A stretch of DNA of 64,000 nucleotides from assembly GCA_043392685.1 (NCBI GenBank), contig JBHZGM010000021.1; one strand, given 5' to 3'. Source of the stretch: Metapseudomonas sp043392685 (lineage in GTDB: Bacteria; Pseudomonadota; Gammaproteobacteria; Pseudomonadales; Pseudomonadaceae). The notes under the pieces were generated by a model. The model searched no databases. It was not told where the DNA came from and saw only the letters and a program-made list of their open reading frames with translations. Below are positions 26,234 to 35,227 of the stretch, piece by piece; within the stretch, counting starts at the first letter, position 1, and each line of letters starts with the position of its first letter. The translations under genes and the position numbers were made by a program.

Positions 26234-26448
26234 GACTGCTCCTGAAAAGGACATGGCGGTGGCAGGTGAATGAAAAGTTGAAGACAAGACCTTAGCTCGC
26301 TGAGCGGAACTGCTAAGACTGGATTGTCATAATTTCCAAGTGGTTATTCGGGCGGGCTATAACAGCACTTTGCCATCTGCTCGCGACCCGTGCCACCCGT
26401 GGCGTTTAGGACAAGGCTTACGCGGCTTCAGCCATTTCTTCGGTCGCG

Positions 26449-26476
26449 TTGCGCACCGGAAGTCCCTGTCTATACT
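26449..26476 (+). promoter_or_regulatory. Candidate sigma-70 promoter of the cox operon
   Basis: TTGCGC (26449-26454), 16-base spacer, TATACT (26471-26476). Implies a leader of about 140 bases before coxB. The rest of the 386-base gap 26234-26619 shows no gene I would defend. The -35 is only a partial match. Confidence 0.4.
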
Positions 26477-26619
26477 CCGACTCGAAAGGCATTACCTGAT
26501 GGAACCCGACTGTGCACCTGCGTGCCGAGGTCGGCGGTCCGAGTTTGGTAGTCCGGGCAGCCGTCCCCAAGCCGTTGGCCCAGCCGGCGGGATAACAAGA
26601 ACGAGAAGGGGAACCCGCA

Positions 26620-27747
26620 ATGATGCGACATCCACGAGTCTGGATGGGACTCCTGCTGCTGTCTGTTCTCAGCCAGGCGGAGGCTGCCTGGACAGTCAAC
26701 ATGGCGCCTGGTGCAACCGAGGTCAGCCGCACCGTTTTCGATCTGCACATGACCATCTTCTGGATCTGCGTCGTCATTGGCGTCGTGGTCTTCGGTGCCA
26801 TGTTCTGGTCGATGATCATCCACCGCCGCTCCACCGGCCAGCAGCCGGCGCACTTCCACGAAAGCACCACGGTTGAAATCCTCTGGACCGTCGTGCCCTT
26901 CGTCATCCTTGTGCTGATGGCGGTGCCGGCGACCAAGACCCTGATCGACATCTACGACACCTCCGAATCCGGACTGGATGTGCAGATCACTGGCTACCAG
27001 TGGAAATGGCACTACAAGTACCTGGGCCAGGACGTGGAGTTCTTCAGCAACCTGTCCACGCCCGCCGAGCAGATCCACAACCAGGCGCCGAAGGACGAGC
27101 ACTACCTGCTGGAAGTCGACGAGCCGCTGGTTGTGCCGGTGGGCACCAAGGTGCGCTTCCTGATCACCGCCGCCGACGTGATCCACTCCTGGTGGGTGCC
27201 GGCGCTGGCGGTGAAGAAGGACGCCATTCCCGGCTTCGTCAACGAATCCTGGACGCGCATCGAGAAGCCCGGCCTCTACCGTGGCCAGTGCACCGAGCTG
27301 TGCGGCAAGGACCACGGCTTCATGCCCATCGTGGTCGAAGCCAAGTCCCAGGAGGACTTCGCCAAATGGCTGGCGGCTCGCAAGGAAGAGACCGTCAAGC
27401 AGAAGGAGCTGACCGACAAGGAATGGACCCTGGAGGAACTGGTCGAGCGGGGTGACAAGGTCTATCACACCGCCTGCGCCGCCTGTCACCAGGCCGAGGG
27501 CCAGGGCCTGCCGCCCATGTTCCCGGCACTCAAGGGGTCGAAGATCGCCACCGGTCCCAAGGCCGACCACCTGAACATCGTCTTCCACGGCAAGCAGGGC
27601 ACTGCCATGGCCGCTTTCGGCAAGCAGCTGTCCGAAGTCGATATCGCCGCCGTCATCACCTACGAGCGCAATGCCTGGGGTAACAACACCGGGGACATGG
27701 TGACTCCGAAGGAAGTGCTGGCCCTGAAACAGGCGGAAAGCCAATGA
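26620..27747 (+). CDS. coxB: Cytochrome c oxidase subunit II with fused cytochrome c domain
   Basis: Accepts electrons from cytochrome c through CuA for aa3-type oxidase. 375 residues. Signal peptide and two N-terminal membrane helices, then the cupredoxin domain with CuA cysteines Cys224 and Cys228 (CTELCGKDHGFMP). A C-terminal class I heme-c domain has Cys286-x-x-Cys289-His290, making this a caa3-type subunit II. First gene of an eight-gene forward operon. Start 26620 (ATGATG) has GAGAAGGGG upstream. Confidence 0.97.
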   Translation: MMRHPRVWMGLLLLSVLSQAEAAWTVNMAPGATEVSRTVFDLHMTIFWICVVIGVVVFGAMFWSMIIHRRSTGQQPAHFHESTTVEILWTVVPFVILVLMAVPATKTLIDIYDTSESGLDVQITGYQWKWHYKYLGQDVEFFSNLSTPAEQIHNQAPKDEHYLLEVDEPLVVPVGTKVRFLITAADVIHSWWVPALAVKKDAIPGFVNESWTRIEKPGLYRGQCTELCGKDHGFMPIVVEAKSQEDFAKWLAARKEETVKQKELTDKEWTLEELVERGDKVYHTACAACHQAEGQGLPPMFPALKGSKIATGPKADHLNIVFHGKQGTAMAAFGKQLSEVDIAAVITYERNAWGNNTGDMVTPKEVLALKQAESQ

Positions 27748-27776
27748 AGAAGACACCGGCCTATAGGGAGACTGAC

Positions 27777-29366
27777 ATGAGTGCAGTGATCGACCACGAT
27801 CATGCCGGGCATGATCACCACCACGGCCCGGCCAAGGGGCTGATGCGCTGGGTGCTCACCACCAACCACAAGGACATCGGCACCATGTACCTGTGGTTCA
27901 GCTTCGCCATGTTCCTCCTCGGGGGGTCCATGGCGATGGTGATCCGCGCCGAGTTGTTCCAGCCCGGCCTGCAGATCGTGCAGCCGGAATTCTTCAACCA
28001 GATGACCACCATGCACGGCCTGATCATGGTGTTCGGTGCGGTGATGCCGGCCTTCGTCGGCCTCGCCAACTGGATGATCCCGCTGATGATCGGCGCGCCG
28101 GACATGGCCCTGCCGCGCATGAACAACTTCAGCTTCTGGCTGCTGCCGGCGGCCTTCGGCCTGCTGGTCAGCACCCTGTTCAGCGCCGGTGGCGGACCGA
28201 ACTTCGGCTGGACCTTCTACGCGCCGCTATCGACCACCTACGCGCCGGAGAGCGTCACCTATTTCATCTTCGCCATCCACCTGATGGGCATCAGCTCGAT
28301 CATGGGCGCGATCAACGTGATCGCCACCATCCTCAACCTGCGTGCCCCGGGCATGACCCTGATGAAGATGCCGCTGTTCGTCTGGACCTGGCTGATCACC
28401 GCCTTCCTGCTGATCGCGGTGATGCCGGTGCTGGCCGGCTGCGTGACCATGATGCTGATGGACATCCACTTCGGCACCAGCTTCTTCAGCGCAGCAGGCG
28501 GCGGTGACCCGGTGCTGTTCCAGCACGTGTTCTGGTTCTTCGGCCACCCCGAGGTGTACATCATGATCCTGCCCGCCTTCGGTGCGGTCAGCTCGATCAT
28601 CCCGGCCTTCAGCCGCAAGCCGCTGTTCGGCTACACCTCGATGGTCTACGCCACCGCGTCCATCGCTTTCCTGTCGTTCATCGTCTGGGCGCACCACATG
28701 TTCACCGTGGGCATCCCGCTGACCGGTGAGCTGTTCTTCATGTTCGCCACCATGCTGATCGCCGTGCCCACTGGGGTGAAGGTGTTCAACTGGGTGACCA
28801 CCATGTGGGAAGGCTCGCTGACCTTCGAGACGCCCATGCTGTTCGCAGTGGCCTTCGTCATCCTGTTCACCATCGGCGGCTTCTCCGGCCTGATGCTGGC
28901 CATCGCCCCGGCGGACTTCCAGTACCACGACACCTACTTCGTGGTGGCTCACTTCCACTACGTGCTGGTGCCCGGCGCCATCTTCGGCATCTTCGCCTCG
29001 GCCTACTACTGGCTGCCGAAGTGGACCGGCCACATGTACGACGAGACCCTCGGCAAGCTGCATTTCTGGCTGAGCTTCGTCGGCATGAACATGGCGTTCT
29101 TCCCCATGCACTTCGTGGGGCTGGCGGGCATGCCACGGCGGATTCCGGACTACAACCTGCAGTTCGCCGACTTCAACATGATCTCGTCCATCGGTGCCTT
29201 CAGCTTCGGCGCCACCCAGTTCCTCTTCCTGTTCATCGTCATCAAGTGCATCCGTGGCGGCAAGAAAGCCCCGGCCAAACCCTGGGACGGTGCCGAGGGC
29301 CTGGAGTGGACCGTGCCGTCGCCGGCGCCCTACCACACCTTCAGCACGCCGCCGGAAGTGAAGTGA
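27777..29366 (+). CDS. coxA: Cytochrome c oxidase subunit I
   Basis: Membrane core subunit that binds heme a and the heme a3-CuB centre and reduces O2 while pumping protons. 529 residues from ATG 27777, with AGGGAG upstream; a start at 27744 would overlap coxB. A His-rich N-terminus (HDHAGHDHHHG) precedes 12 predicted helices. GHPEVYI supplies the crosslinked His-Tyr of the CuB site and HFHYVL the heme ligands. Confidence 0.98.
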   Translation: MSAVIDHDHAGHDHHHGPAKGLMRWVLTTNHKDIGTMYLWFSFAMFLLGGSMAMVIRAELFQPGLQIVQPEFFNQMTTMHGLIMVFGAVMPAFVGLANWMIPLMIGAPDMALPRMNNFSFWLLPAAFGLLVSTLFSAGGGPNFGWTFYAPLSTTYAPESVTYFIFAIHLMGISSIMGAINVIATILNLRAPGMTLMKMPLFVWTWLITAFLLIAVMPVLAGCVTMMLMDIHFGTSFFSAAGGGDPVLFQHVFWFFGHPEVYIMILPAFGAVSSIIPAFSRKPLFGYTSMVYATASIAFLSFIVWAHHMFTVGIPLTGELFFMFATMLIAVPTGVKVFNWVTTMWEGSLTFETPMLFAVAFVILFTIGGFSGLMLAIAPADFQYHDTYFVVAHFHYVLVPGAIFGIFASAYYWLPKWTGHMYDETLGKLHFWLSFVGMNMAFFPMHFVGLAGMPRRIPDYNLQFADFNMISSIGAFSFGATQFLFLFIVIKCIRGGKKAPAKPWDGAEGLEWTVPSPAPYHTFSTPPEVK

Positions 29367-29367
29367 G

Positions 29368-29919
29368 ATGAGCGGGGAAATGAGCACTCGCCGCCTGATC
29401 CAGCGCCTGCTGTTGCTGGTGGTGGTGATGTTCGCCTTCGGTTTTGCCCTGGTGCCGATCTACGACGTGATGTGCCAGGCCTTCGGCATCAACGGCAAGA
29501 CCACCGGGTCGGCCTACGAGGGGGCGCAGAACGAAGACCAGCAGCGCCAGGTGCGGGTGCAGTTCCTCGCCACCAACGCGGCGGGAATGAGCTGGGAATT
29601 CCGCCCCAGGGCGGATGACCTGGTGGTGCACCCGGGGGCGAGCAACGAGATGCTGTTCATCGCCTACAACCCCACCGACAAGCCGATGACGGCCCAGGCC
29701 ATTCCCAGCGTGGCGCCGTCGAAGGCGGCGGCGTTCTTCCACAAGACCGAATGCTTCTGTTTCACCCAGCAGGTCCTTCAGCCTGGCCAGCGCATCGAGA
29801 TGCCGGTGCGCTTCATCGTCGACCGCGACCTGCCGGCCGATGTGCATCACCTGACCCTCGCTTACACGCTGTTCGATATCACTGCCCGCAAGCCACCAGT
29901 CGCCAGGAATGACGGCTGA
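29368..29919 (+). CDS. ctaG: Cytochrome c oxidase assembly protein CtaG/Cox11
   Basis: Delivers copper to the CuB site of subunit I. 183 residues: short cytoplasmic N-terminus, one membrane helix (about 10-30, LLLLVVVMFAFGFALVPIYD) and a periplasmic Ig-like domain with the copper motif CFCFTQQ near residue 128. Starts one base after the coxA stop, so it is tightly linked to its client. Confidence 0.96.
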   Translation: MSGEMSTRRLIQRLLLLVVVMFAFGFALVPIYDVMCQAFGINGKTTGSAYEGAQNEDQQRQVRVQFLATNAAGMSWEFRPRADDLVVHPGASNEMLFIAYNPTDKPMTAQAIPSVAPSKAAAFFHKTECFCFTQQVLQPGQRIEMPVRFIVDRDLPADVHHLTLAYTLFDITARKPPVARNDG

Positions 29920-29944
29920 CGGGCCGATAAGGAGAACAACAACG

Positions 29945-30832
29945 ATGGCTAGTCACGAGCACTATTACGTTCCGGCCCAGAGCAAGTGGCCGATCATTGC
30001 CACCATCGGCCTGCTGGTCACGGTCTATGGCGTGGGCACCTGGTTCAACGATCTCAAGGCGGCGCGCCCGGAATCCAACGGGCCGATCATCTTCTTCGTT
30101 GGCGGCCTGATCCTGGCCTACATGCTGTTCGGCTGGTTCGGCAATGTCATCCGTGAGAGCCGCGGCGGCCTCTATAGCTCGCAGATGGACCGTTCCTTCC
30201 GCTGGGGCATGAGCTGGTTCATTTTCTCCGAGGTGATGTTCTTCGCCGCCTTCTTCGGTGCGCTGTTCTACGTGCGCTACTTCGCCGGCCCCTGGCTGGG
30301 CGGGGAGGGCGCCAAGGGCATCGCCAACATGCTCTGGCCCAACTTCGAGTACACCTGGCCGCTGCTGAACAACCCGGACGCCAAGCTGTTCCCGCCGCCC
30401 AAGGCGGTGATCGATCCGTGGCACCTGCCGCTGATCAACACCATCCTGCTGGTGAGCTCGAGCTTCACCGTGACCTTCGCCCACCACGCCCTGCGCAAGA
30501 ACAAGCGCGGTCCGCTCAAGCTCTGGCTGGCGCTGACCGTCCTGCTCGGTGCGACCTTCCTGGGCTTCCAGGCCGAGGAATACATCCACGCCTACAAGGA
30601 ACTGGGGCTGACCCTGGGTTCGGGCATCTATGGCGCCACCTTCTTCATGCTCACTGGCTTCCACGGCGCCCACGTGACCCTGGGGGCGCTGATCCTGACG
30701 GTGATGCTGGTGCGTATCCTGCGCGGCCACTTCGACCCCGAGCACCACTTCGGATTCGAGGCGGCGGCCTGGTACTGGCACTTCGTGGACGTGGTCTGGA
30801 TCGGCCTGTTCACCTTCGTCTACGTGCTGTGA
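29945..30832 (+). CDS. coxC: Cytochrome c oxidase subunit III
   Basis: 295 residues from ATG 29945 (AAGGAG upstream). Begins MASHEHYYVPAQSKWPI, with seven predicted helices and the subunit III motif TGFHGAHVTLG, ending with WYWHFVDVVWIGLFTFVYVL. Stabilises the subunit I core. A member of the cox operon. Confidence 0.97.
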   Translation: MASHEHYYVPAQSKWPIIATIGLLVTVYGVGTWFNDLKAARPESNGPIIFFVGGLILAYMLFGWFGNVIRESRGGLYSSQMDRSFRWGMSWFIFSEVMFFAAFFGALFYVRYFAGPWLGGEGAKGIANMLWPNFEYTWPLLNNPDAKLFPPPKAVIDPWHLPLINTILLVSSSFTVTFAHHALRKNKRGPLKLWLALTVLLGATFLGFQAEEYIHAYKELGLTLGSGIYGATFFMLTGFHGAHVTLGALILTVMLVRILRGHFDPEHHFGFEAAAWYWHFVDVVWIGLFTFVYVL

Positions 30833-30862
30833 AGGCGGTGGCCAGAGGTGGGGGCTTCTGGC

Positions 30863-31066
30863 TTACCAGGTGACATGGGAAACGAACTGGCCGCTGTAGA
30901 AACCCCAGGCGATGAGCGCCAGGGTCAGGGTGGCCAGGATTACACGAACCGTTAGCGCATTGACCACGCGGGAGCTGCGGCCTTCGTCCCTGACCAGGAA
31001 GAAAAGGCCGCTGAACAGGCTGACCACCGTGGCAAGCAACATGAGGACGATCGCAGCCTTGAGCAT
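30863..31066 (-). CDS. Small twin-transmembrane protein (DUF2909-like)
   Basis: 67 residues from ATG 31066. Two hydrophobic segments (LKAAIVLMLLATVVSLFSGLFF and VRVILATLTLALIAWGFY) joined by a short charged loop RDEGRSSR. Such a small reverse-strand gene is regularly found inside Pseudomonas cox loci, opposite to the flow of the operon. An assembly or stability role for the oxidase is possible but unproven. Longer in-frame starts to 31162 are ignored because they run into surf1. Confidence 0.85.
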   Translation of the reverse strand: MLKAAIVLMLLATVVSLFSGLFFLVRDEGRSSRVVNALTVRVILATLTLALIAWGFYSGQFVSHVTW

Positions 31067-31092
31067 GCGTGACTCCGGGCAAGGGGGATGTT

Positions 31093-31863
31093 GTGCAGTA
31101 TAGCCAGCCCTGTTCAGCCTCACGGACGGCGGCCTTGAGCGCCTTCCGGCCCGGCCTGGCACCCACCCTGGTGGTGCTCGCCCTGCTGCCAGTGCTGCTC
31201 GGGCTGGGCTTCTGGCAGCTCTCCCGCGCTGAGGAAAAACGCCAGCTTCTGGCGGCCGCCGATGCCCGTCGCATTGCCGCCCCCGTGGATGTCGAGCGCC
31301 TTCGCGGCAACCCCGATCCGGCCTACCTGCGGGTGCGCCTGAACGGCCAGTTCGACGCCGCCCACAGCCTGCTGCTGGACAGCCGCATCCGCGACGGCAG
31401 GGCCGGCGTCGAACTGCTGCAACCCTTCCAGGACAGCGCCAGCGGCCAGTGGCTTCTGGTCAATCGTGGCTGGCTGCCCTGGCCCGATCGCCGCGTGGCA
31501 CCGGCCTTCACTACCCCCGACGGTGAGCAGGCGCTAGTGGCCTGGGCCTATGTGCCGCCGGGCGCTGCGTTCGAACTCAAGCACCTGCAGGCCAGCGGCT
31601 GGCCGCAACTGATCAACCAGGTGGATGCCGCCGCCCTCTGGCAACACCTCGGCCGCAATGGCCTGCCCCTGGAGCTGCGCCTCGAGGAAGGCCCGGCGAC
31701 CTACCGCAGCGACTGGCCGGTGGTTGCCATGGGGCCGGAAAAACACATCGGCTACGCCGTGCAGTGGTTCGCCCTGGCGACGGCCCTGTTCGGCCTGTTC
31801 ATCTATTTCGGATTGCGCAAAGGACGGGAGAACAACAATGAACCCAGCACTCGCCATGCCTGA
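31093..31863 (+). CDS. SURF1-family oxidase assembly protein
   Basis: 256 residues. Two membrane helices flank a periplasmic domain: LVVLALLPVLLGLGFWQL near residue 30 and YAVQWFALATALFGLFIYFGLR near the end. GFWQLSRAEEK and NRGWLPWP are SURF1 hallmarks. Involved in heme a insertion into subunit I. GTG 31093 is preferred because AAGGGGG sits just upstream; GTG 31069 or TTG 31135 are alternatives. Overlaps the next gene by 26 bases. Confidence 0.9.
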   Translation: MQYSQPCSASRTAALSAFRPGLAPTLVVLALLPVLLGLGFWQLSRAEEKRQLLAAADARRIAAPVDVERLRGNPDPAYLRVRLNGQFDAAHSLLLDSRIRDGRAGVELLQPFQDSASGQWLLVNRGWLPWPDRRVAPAFTTPDGEQALVAWAYVPPGAAFELKHLQASGWPQLINQVDAAALWQHLGRNGLPLELRLEEGPATYRSDWPVVAMGPEKHIGYAVQWFALATALFGLFIYFGLRKGRENNNEPSTRHA

Positions 31864-32419
31864 GGCCGCGCCGCCGCGTCGCCGCGGGCGCATCCAGCTG
31901 CTGCTGATCCTGATGGTGGTGATCGGCCCGATGATGCTGGCCACCGCCATGTACAAGTTCAGCTTCTGGGTACCGGAAGGCCGCAGCTACCACGGCACCC
32001 TGATCGGCAACGGCCAGACCGACGCCGACATCGGCGTCCAGGGCGCCGCGCCGCAGGAGACCTGGCAATTGCTGGTCACCGCACCGGGCGCCTGCGAGGC
32101 CGAATGCCAGGAGCTGGTCTACCTGGCGCGGCAGATCCACATCGGCCTGGGTCGCGATGCGTCGCGCGCCGGCCACTCCCTGGCGGCTGCCGAGGTACCG
32201 GCGGACTACGCCGACAAGCTCAAGCGGGAATATCCGCAGTTGAAACGCTACGAACTGGACGTGGTCACCTACGCAAAGGCCGCTGGCGACCAGGAAGGCG
32301 CCCGCCTGTGGATTGTCGACCCCCACGGCAACCTCGTCCTGCGCTACGACGGCACGGCCCGCGGCAAGCAGATCCTCAACGACCTGCGCCACCTGCTGAA
32401 GCTTTCCAATATCGGTTGA
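31838..32419 (+). CDS. Cytochrome oxidase-associated membrane protein
   Basis: 193 residues from ATG 31838 (ACGGGAG upstream). One membrane helix (about 19-40, IQLLLILMVVIGPMMLATAMYKF), then a periplasmic domain with WQLLVTAPGACEAECQELVYLARQIHIGLGR, which has a CxxxC pair resembling a thioredoxin/SCO-like site, and LWIVDPHGNLVLRYDG near the end. The pattern suggests a redox or copper chaperone-like protein for oxidase assembly. The assignment to a named family is uncertain; the operon context is strong. Confidence 0.85.
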   Translation: MNPALAMPEAAPPRRRGRIQLLLILMVVIGPMMLATAMYKFSFWVPEGRSYHGTLIGNGQTDADIGVQGAAPQETWQLLVTAPGACEAECQELVYLARQIHIGLGRDASRAGHSLAAAEVPADYADKLKREYPQLKRYELDVVTYAKAAGDQEGARLWIVDPHGNLVLRYDGTARGKQILNDLRHLLKLSNIG

Positions 32420-32456
32420 TCGACCCCTTTCTTCGGAAAGGTGAGGAGCGACTGCT

Positions 32457-33542
32457 GTGGATACCTACAAGAACCGGCCCGGCTTCCGCCTCGCCCTCTT
32501 CGCCACCCTGCTGGCGCTGGTGGTGGTGCTGCTGGGCGCCTACACCCGACTGACCCACGCCGGCCTCGGCTGCCCCGACTGGCCTGGCTGCTACGGCTTC
32601 ATCAGCGTGCCGCAGACCGAAGCCCAGCTCGCCCATGCCGAGGCCAATTTCCCCCACGCACCGGTGGAGGCCCAAAAGGGCTGGAACGAGATGGTCCACC
32701 GCTATTTCGCCGGTACCCTCGGCCTGGTGATCCTCGGCCTGGCCATCCACGCCGTGCGCCTTCGCGGACGTGACGGCCAGCCGCTGAAGCTGCCACTGCT
32801 GCTGGTGGCGGTGGTCGTCGCCCAGGCCGCCTTCGGCATGTGGACGGTGACCCTGCAGCTCTGGCCCCAGGTGGTGACCGCGCACCTTCTGGGTGGCTTC
32901 ACCACGCTCTCGCTGTTGCTGCTGCTGAGCCTGCGGCTGTCCAACGCCTTCCCGCCGCTGCAATTGCCGCAGCGGCTGCGGCTGTGGGCAGCCCTGGGGC
33001 TGGCGCTGGTGATCGGACAGATCGCCCTCGGCGGCTGGGTCAGCTCCAACTACGCGGCCGTGGCCTGTGTCGACCTGCCCACCTGCCATGGCCAGTGGTG
33101 GCCGGCCATGGACTTCGCCAACGGCTTCCACCTCACCCAGCACATCGGCCCCAACTACCTGGGCGGGCAACTGGACAGCGATGCCCGCACCGCCATCCAC
33201 ATGACCCATCGCCTCGGCGCACTGGTGGTGACCCTGGTGCTGCTGGCCCTTGCCTGGCAGCTGCGCGCCGCCGGCCTCAAGGGCCTGGCCGCCCTGCTGC
33301 TGGCCGCCCTGTGCCTGCAGGTGGGCCTGGGCATCAGCAACGTGATCTTCCACCTGCCGCTGCCGGTAGCGGTGGCCCACAACGGCGGCGGCGCCCTGCT
33401 GCTGCTGCTGCTGGTCACTACCAATTACCGGGTGCGCAACGCGGCTCTTTTTGTAGGAGCGAGCTCGGCTCGCGAAATTGGCGGCGGCGGAGGTTCGCGA
33501 GCAGAGCTCGCTCCTACGGCATTGACCCCGCAAGGCAAGTAA
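32457..33542 (+). CDS. ctaA: Heme A synthase (CtaA/COX15)
   Basis: Oxidises the C8 methyl of heme O to the formyl group of heme A. 361 residues from GTG 32457 with GGTGAGGAG upstream. Eight predicted helices; GAYTRLTHAGLGCPDWPGC near the N-terminus and VNMTHR-like IHMTHRLGAL in the second half carry heme-binding histidines. The last ~25 codons coincide with an inverted repeat (33453-33517), so the C-terminus (LFVGASSARE … RAELAPTALTPQGK) is repeat-encoded and probably not conserved. Confidence 0.95.
   Translation: MDTYKNRPGFRLALFATLLALVVVLLGAYTRLTHAGLGCPDWPGCYGFISVPQTEAQLAHAEANFPHAPVEAQKGWNEMVHRYFAGTLGLVILGLAIHAVRLRGRDGQPLKLPLLLVAVVVAQAAFGMWTVTLQLWPQVVTAHLLGGFTTLSLLLLLSLRLSNAFPPLQLPQRLRLWAALGLALVIGQIALGGWVSSNYAAVACVDLPTCHGQWWPAMDFANGFHLTQHIGPNYLGGQLDSDARTAIHMTHRLGALVVTLVLLALAWQLRAAGLKGLAALLLAALCLQVGLGISNVIFHLPLPVAVAHNGGGALLLLLLVTTNYRVRNAALFVGASSAREIGGGGGSRAELAPTALTPQGK
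33453..33517. repeat. Inverted repeat inside the 3' end of ctaA
   Basis: Arms gtaggagcgagctcggctcg… (33453-33476) and …cgagcagagctcgctcctac (33494-33517), near-perfect inverted copies around a ggcggcggcgg spacer. Same general form (tgtaggagcgag…ctcgctcctac) as the REP family, but with a different core, and here in frame within a gene. Confidence 0.88.
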
Positions 33543-33566
33543 CCGGATCACCAAGGAGAAAACGCC

Positions 33567-34472
33567 ATGGCCATTCTGCTCAGCCAAGGACACAGCCAGA
33601 CCCGCGCCAGCTGGCGCGATTACCTGGAACTGACCAAGCCCAAGGTGGTGGTGCTGATGCTGATCACCTCTCTGGTGGGCATGTTCCTCGCCACCCGTGC
33701 CGGGGTGTCCTGGCAGGTGCTGCTGTTCGGCAACCTCGGCATCGGCCTCTGCGCCGGTGCGGCGGCGGCGGTGAACCACGTGGTGGATCGGCGCATCGAC
33801 TCGATCATGGCGCGCACCCTGAAACGCCCGGTGGTCAATGGCCGCGTCTCGCCGGTGGCGGCCTTGAGCTTCGCCTTCGTGCTGGCCGTGCTGGGCCAGG
33901 CGCTGTTGCTGGCCTTCACCAATGAGCTGACCGCCTGGCTGACCCTGGCGTCCCTGGTGGGCTACGCGGTGCTCTACACCGGTTTCCTCAAGCGCGCCAC
34001 GCCGCAGAACATCGTCATCGGCGGCCTGGCCGGCGCCGCGCCGCCGCTGCTGGGCTGGGTCGCAGTCACCGGGCATGTCTCCGCCGAGCCGCTGCTGCTG
34101 GTGTTGATCATCTTCGCCTGGACCCCGCCGCACTTCTGGGCCCTGGCCATCCATCGCAAGGCCGAATACGCCAAGGCCGACATTCCCATGCTGCCGGTGA
34201 CCCACGGCGAGCACTACACCAAGGTGCACATCCTGCTCTATACCTTGGTGATGTTCGCGGTCAGCCTGCTGCCCTACGTCATCCACATGAGCGGCGTGCT
34301 CTACCTGGCGTGCGCGGTGGCCCTGGGGGCGCGCTTCCTGCAGTGGGCCTGGGTGCTGTACCGTGACAGCAAGCCACACGCTGCGATCAAGACCTTCAAG
34401 TACTCTATCGCCTACCTCTTCCTGCTGTTCATCGCCCTGCTGGTGGACCACTACCTGATGCTGAACCTATGA
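33567..34472 (+). CDS. cyoE: Protoheme IX farnesyltransferase (heme O synthase)
   Basis: Adds the farnesyl tail to heme b to make heme O, the substrate of CtaA. 301 residues. UbiA-type prenyltransferase with aspartate-rich motif NHVVDRRIDSIMART (near residues 72-86) and a second conserved loop YTKVHILLYTLV. ATG 33567 has AAGGAG upstream. Called ctaB in some cox operons. Overlaps sco by ATGA. Confidence 0.97.
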   Translation: MAILLSQGHSQTRASWRDYLELTKPKVVVLMLITSLVGMFLATRAGVSWQVLLFGNLGIGLCAGAAAAVNHVVDRRIDSIMARTLKRPVVNGRVSPVAALSFAFVLAVLGQALLLAFTNELTAWLTLASLVGYAVLYTGFLKRATPQNIVIGGLAGAAPPLLGWVAVTGHVSAEPLLLVLIIFAWTPPHFWALAIHRKAEYAKADIPMLPVTHGEHYTKVHILLYTLVMFAVSLLPYVIHMSGVLYLACAVALGARFLQWAWVLYRDSKPHAAIKTFKYSIAYLFLLFIALLVDHYLMLNL

Positions 34473-35104
34473 CCAGAATCCAGAAAACCGTCTTCGTCCT
34501 TGTCGCTATCGTGGCCGTGGTGCTCGGCCTCACCGTGCACCGCGTCCTGACCAGCCAGGCCCAGGCCGACCCCGCCAAGCTGCTCGACGCCGGCATCGTC
34601 CTGCTGCCCCAGAGCCGCGCCCTGCCGGCGCTGGAAATGGTCGACCAGAACGGCCGGAAGATCGCGGTGGACCAGTTCAAGGACAAGTGGAGCCTGGTGT
34701 TCTTCGGCTACACCTTCTGCCCCGACATCTGCCCCACCACCCTGGCGCAGATGCGTGAGCTCAAGGGCCTGCTGCCGCAGCAGGCGCAGGACAACCTGCG
34801 CTTCGTCTTCGTCAGCGTCGACCCGAACCGCGACACCCCGGAGCAGATCAAGCAATACCTGGGTTACTTCGACCCGAGCTTCGTCGGCGTCACCGGCGAC
34901 CTGCCCACCCTGCAGCAACTGGCCAATGCGGTGAGCATTCCCTTCATTCCGGCCGATACCAGCAAGGAAAACTACACCGTCGACCACAGCGGCAACCTGG
35001 TGGTCCTCGGCCCGGATGGCACCCAGCGCGGATTCATCCGCTCGCCGCTGAACAACCAGAAACTCAAGGAGCAGCTGCCGGGGCTGGTGGCGCCGAAGGG
35101 CTGA
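34469..35104 (+). CDS. SCO1/SenC copper chaperone
   Basis: 211 residues. N-terminal anchor helix (about 6-24), then a thioredoxin-like domain with copper/redox site Cys84-x-x-x-Cys88 (TFCPDICPTT) and a conserved histidine in YTVDHSGN near residue 172. Delivers copper to, or reduces, the CuA site of CoxB. Last gene of the cox operon, coupled to cyoE by a four-base overlap and followed by a repeat and a bidirectional terminator. Confidence 0.95.
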   Translation: MTRIQKTVFVLVAIVAVVLGLTVHRVLTSQAQADPAKLLDAGIVLLPQSRALPALEMVDQNGRKIAVDQFKDKWSLVFFGYTFCPDICPTTLAQMRELKGLLPQQAQDNLRFVFVSVDPNRDTPEQIKQYLGYFDPSFVGVTGDLPTLQQLANAVSIPFIPADTSKENYTVDHSGNLVVLGPDGTQRGFIRSPLNNQKLKEQLPGLVAPKG

Positions 35105-35133
35105 CACGAAACGGGCGTACCGTGCGATTTGTT

Positions 35134-35169
35134 TGTGGGGGCGATTTCAATCGCGAATGAATTCCCACA
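35134..35169. repeat. REP-like palindrome
   Basis: tgtgggggcgatttcaatcg … gaatgaattcccaca, an inverted pair of the same family, in the convergent gap between sco and metQ. Confidence 0.75.
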
Positions 35170-35183
35170 TGACACCCACAAAA

Positions 35184-35208
35184 AAGCCCGCTCGATCGAG
35201 CGGGCTTT
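35184..35208. terminator. Bidirectional terminator between sco and metQ
   Basis: AAAGCCCGCTCGATCGAGCGGGCTTT is a perfect palindrome with A and T runs at the flanks, placed between two convergent stop codons. It can end transcription from both sides. Confidence 0.92.
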
Positions 35209-35227
35209 CTCATTCAGCAGGACGCGA

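Noticed and set aside
26340..26876. Forward frame of 178 codons overlapping the coxB promoter and start
   Set aside because: Overlaps coxB in another frame and has Arg/Pro-rich composition with no domain.
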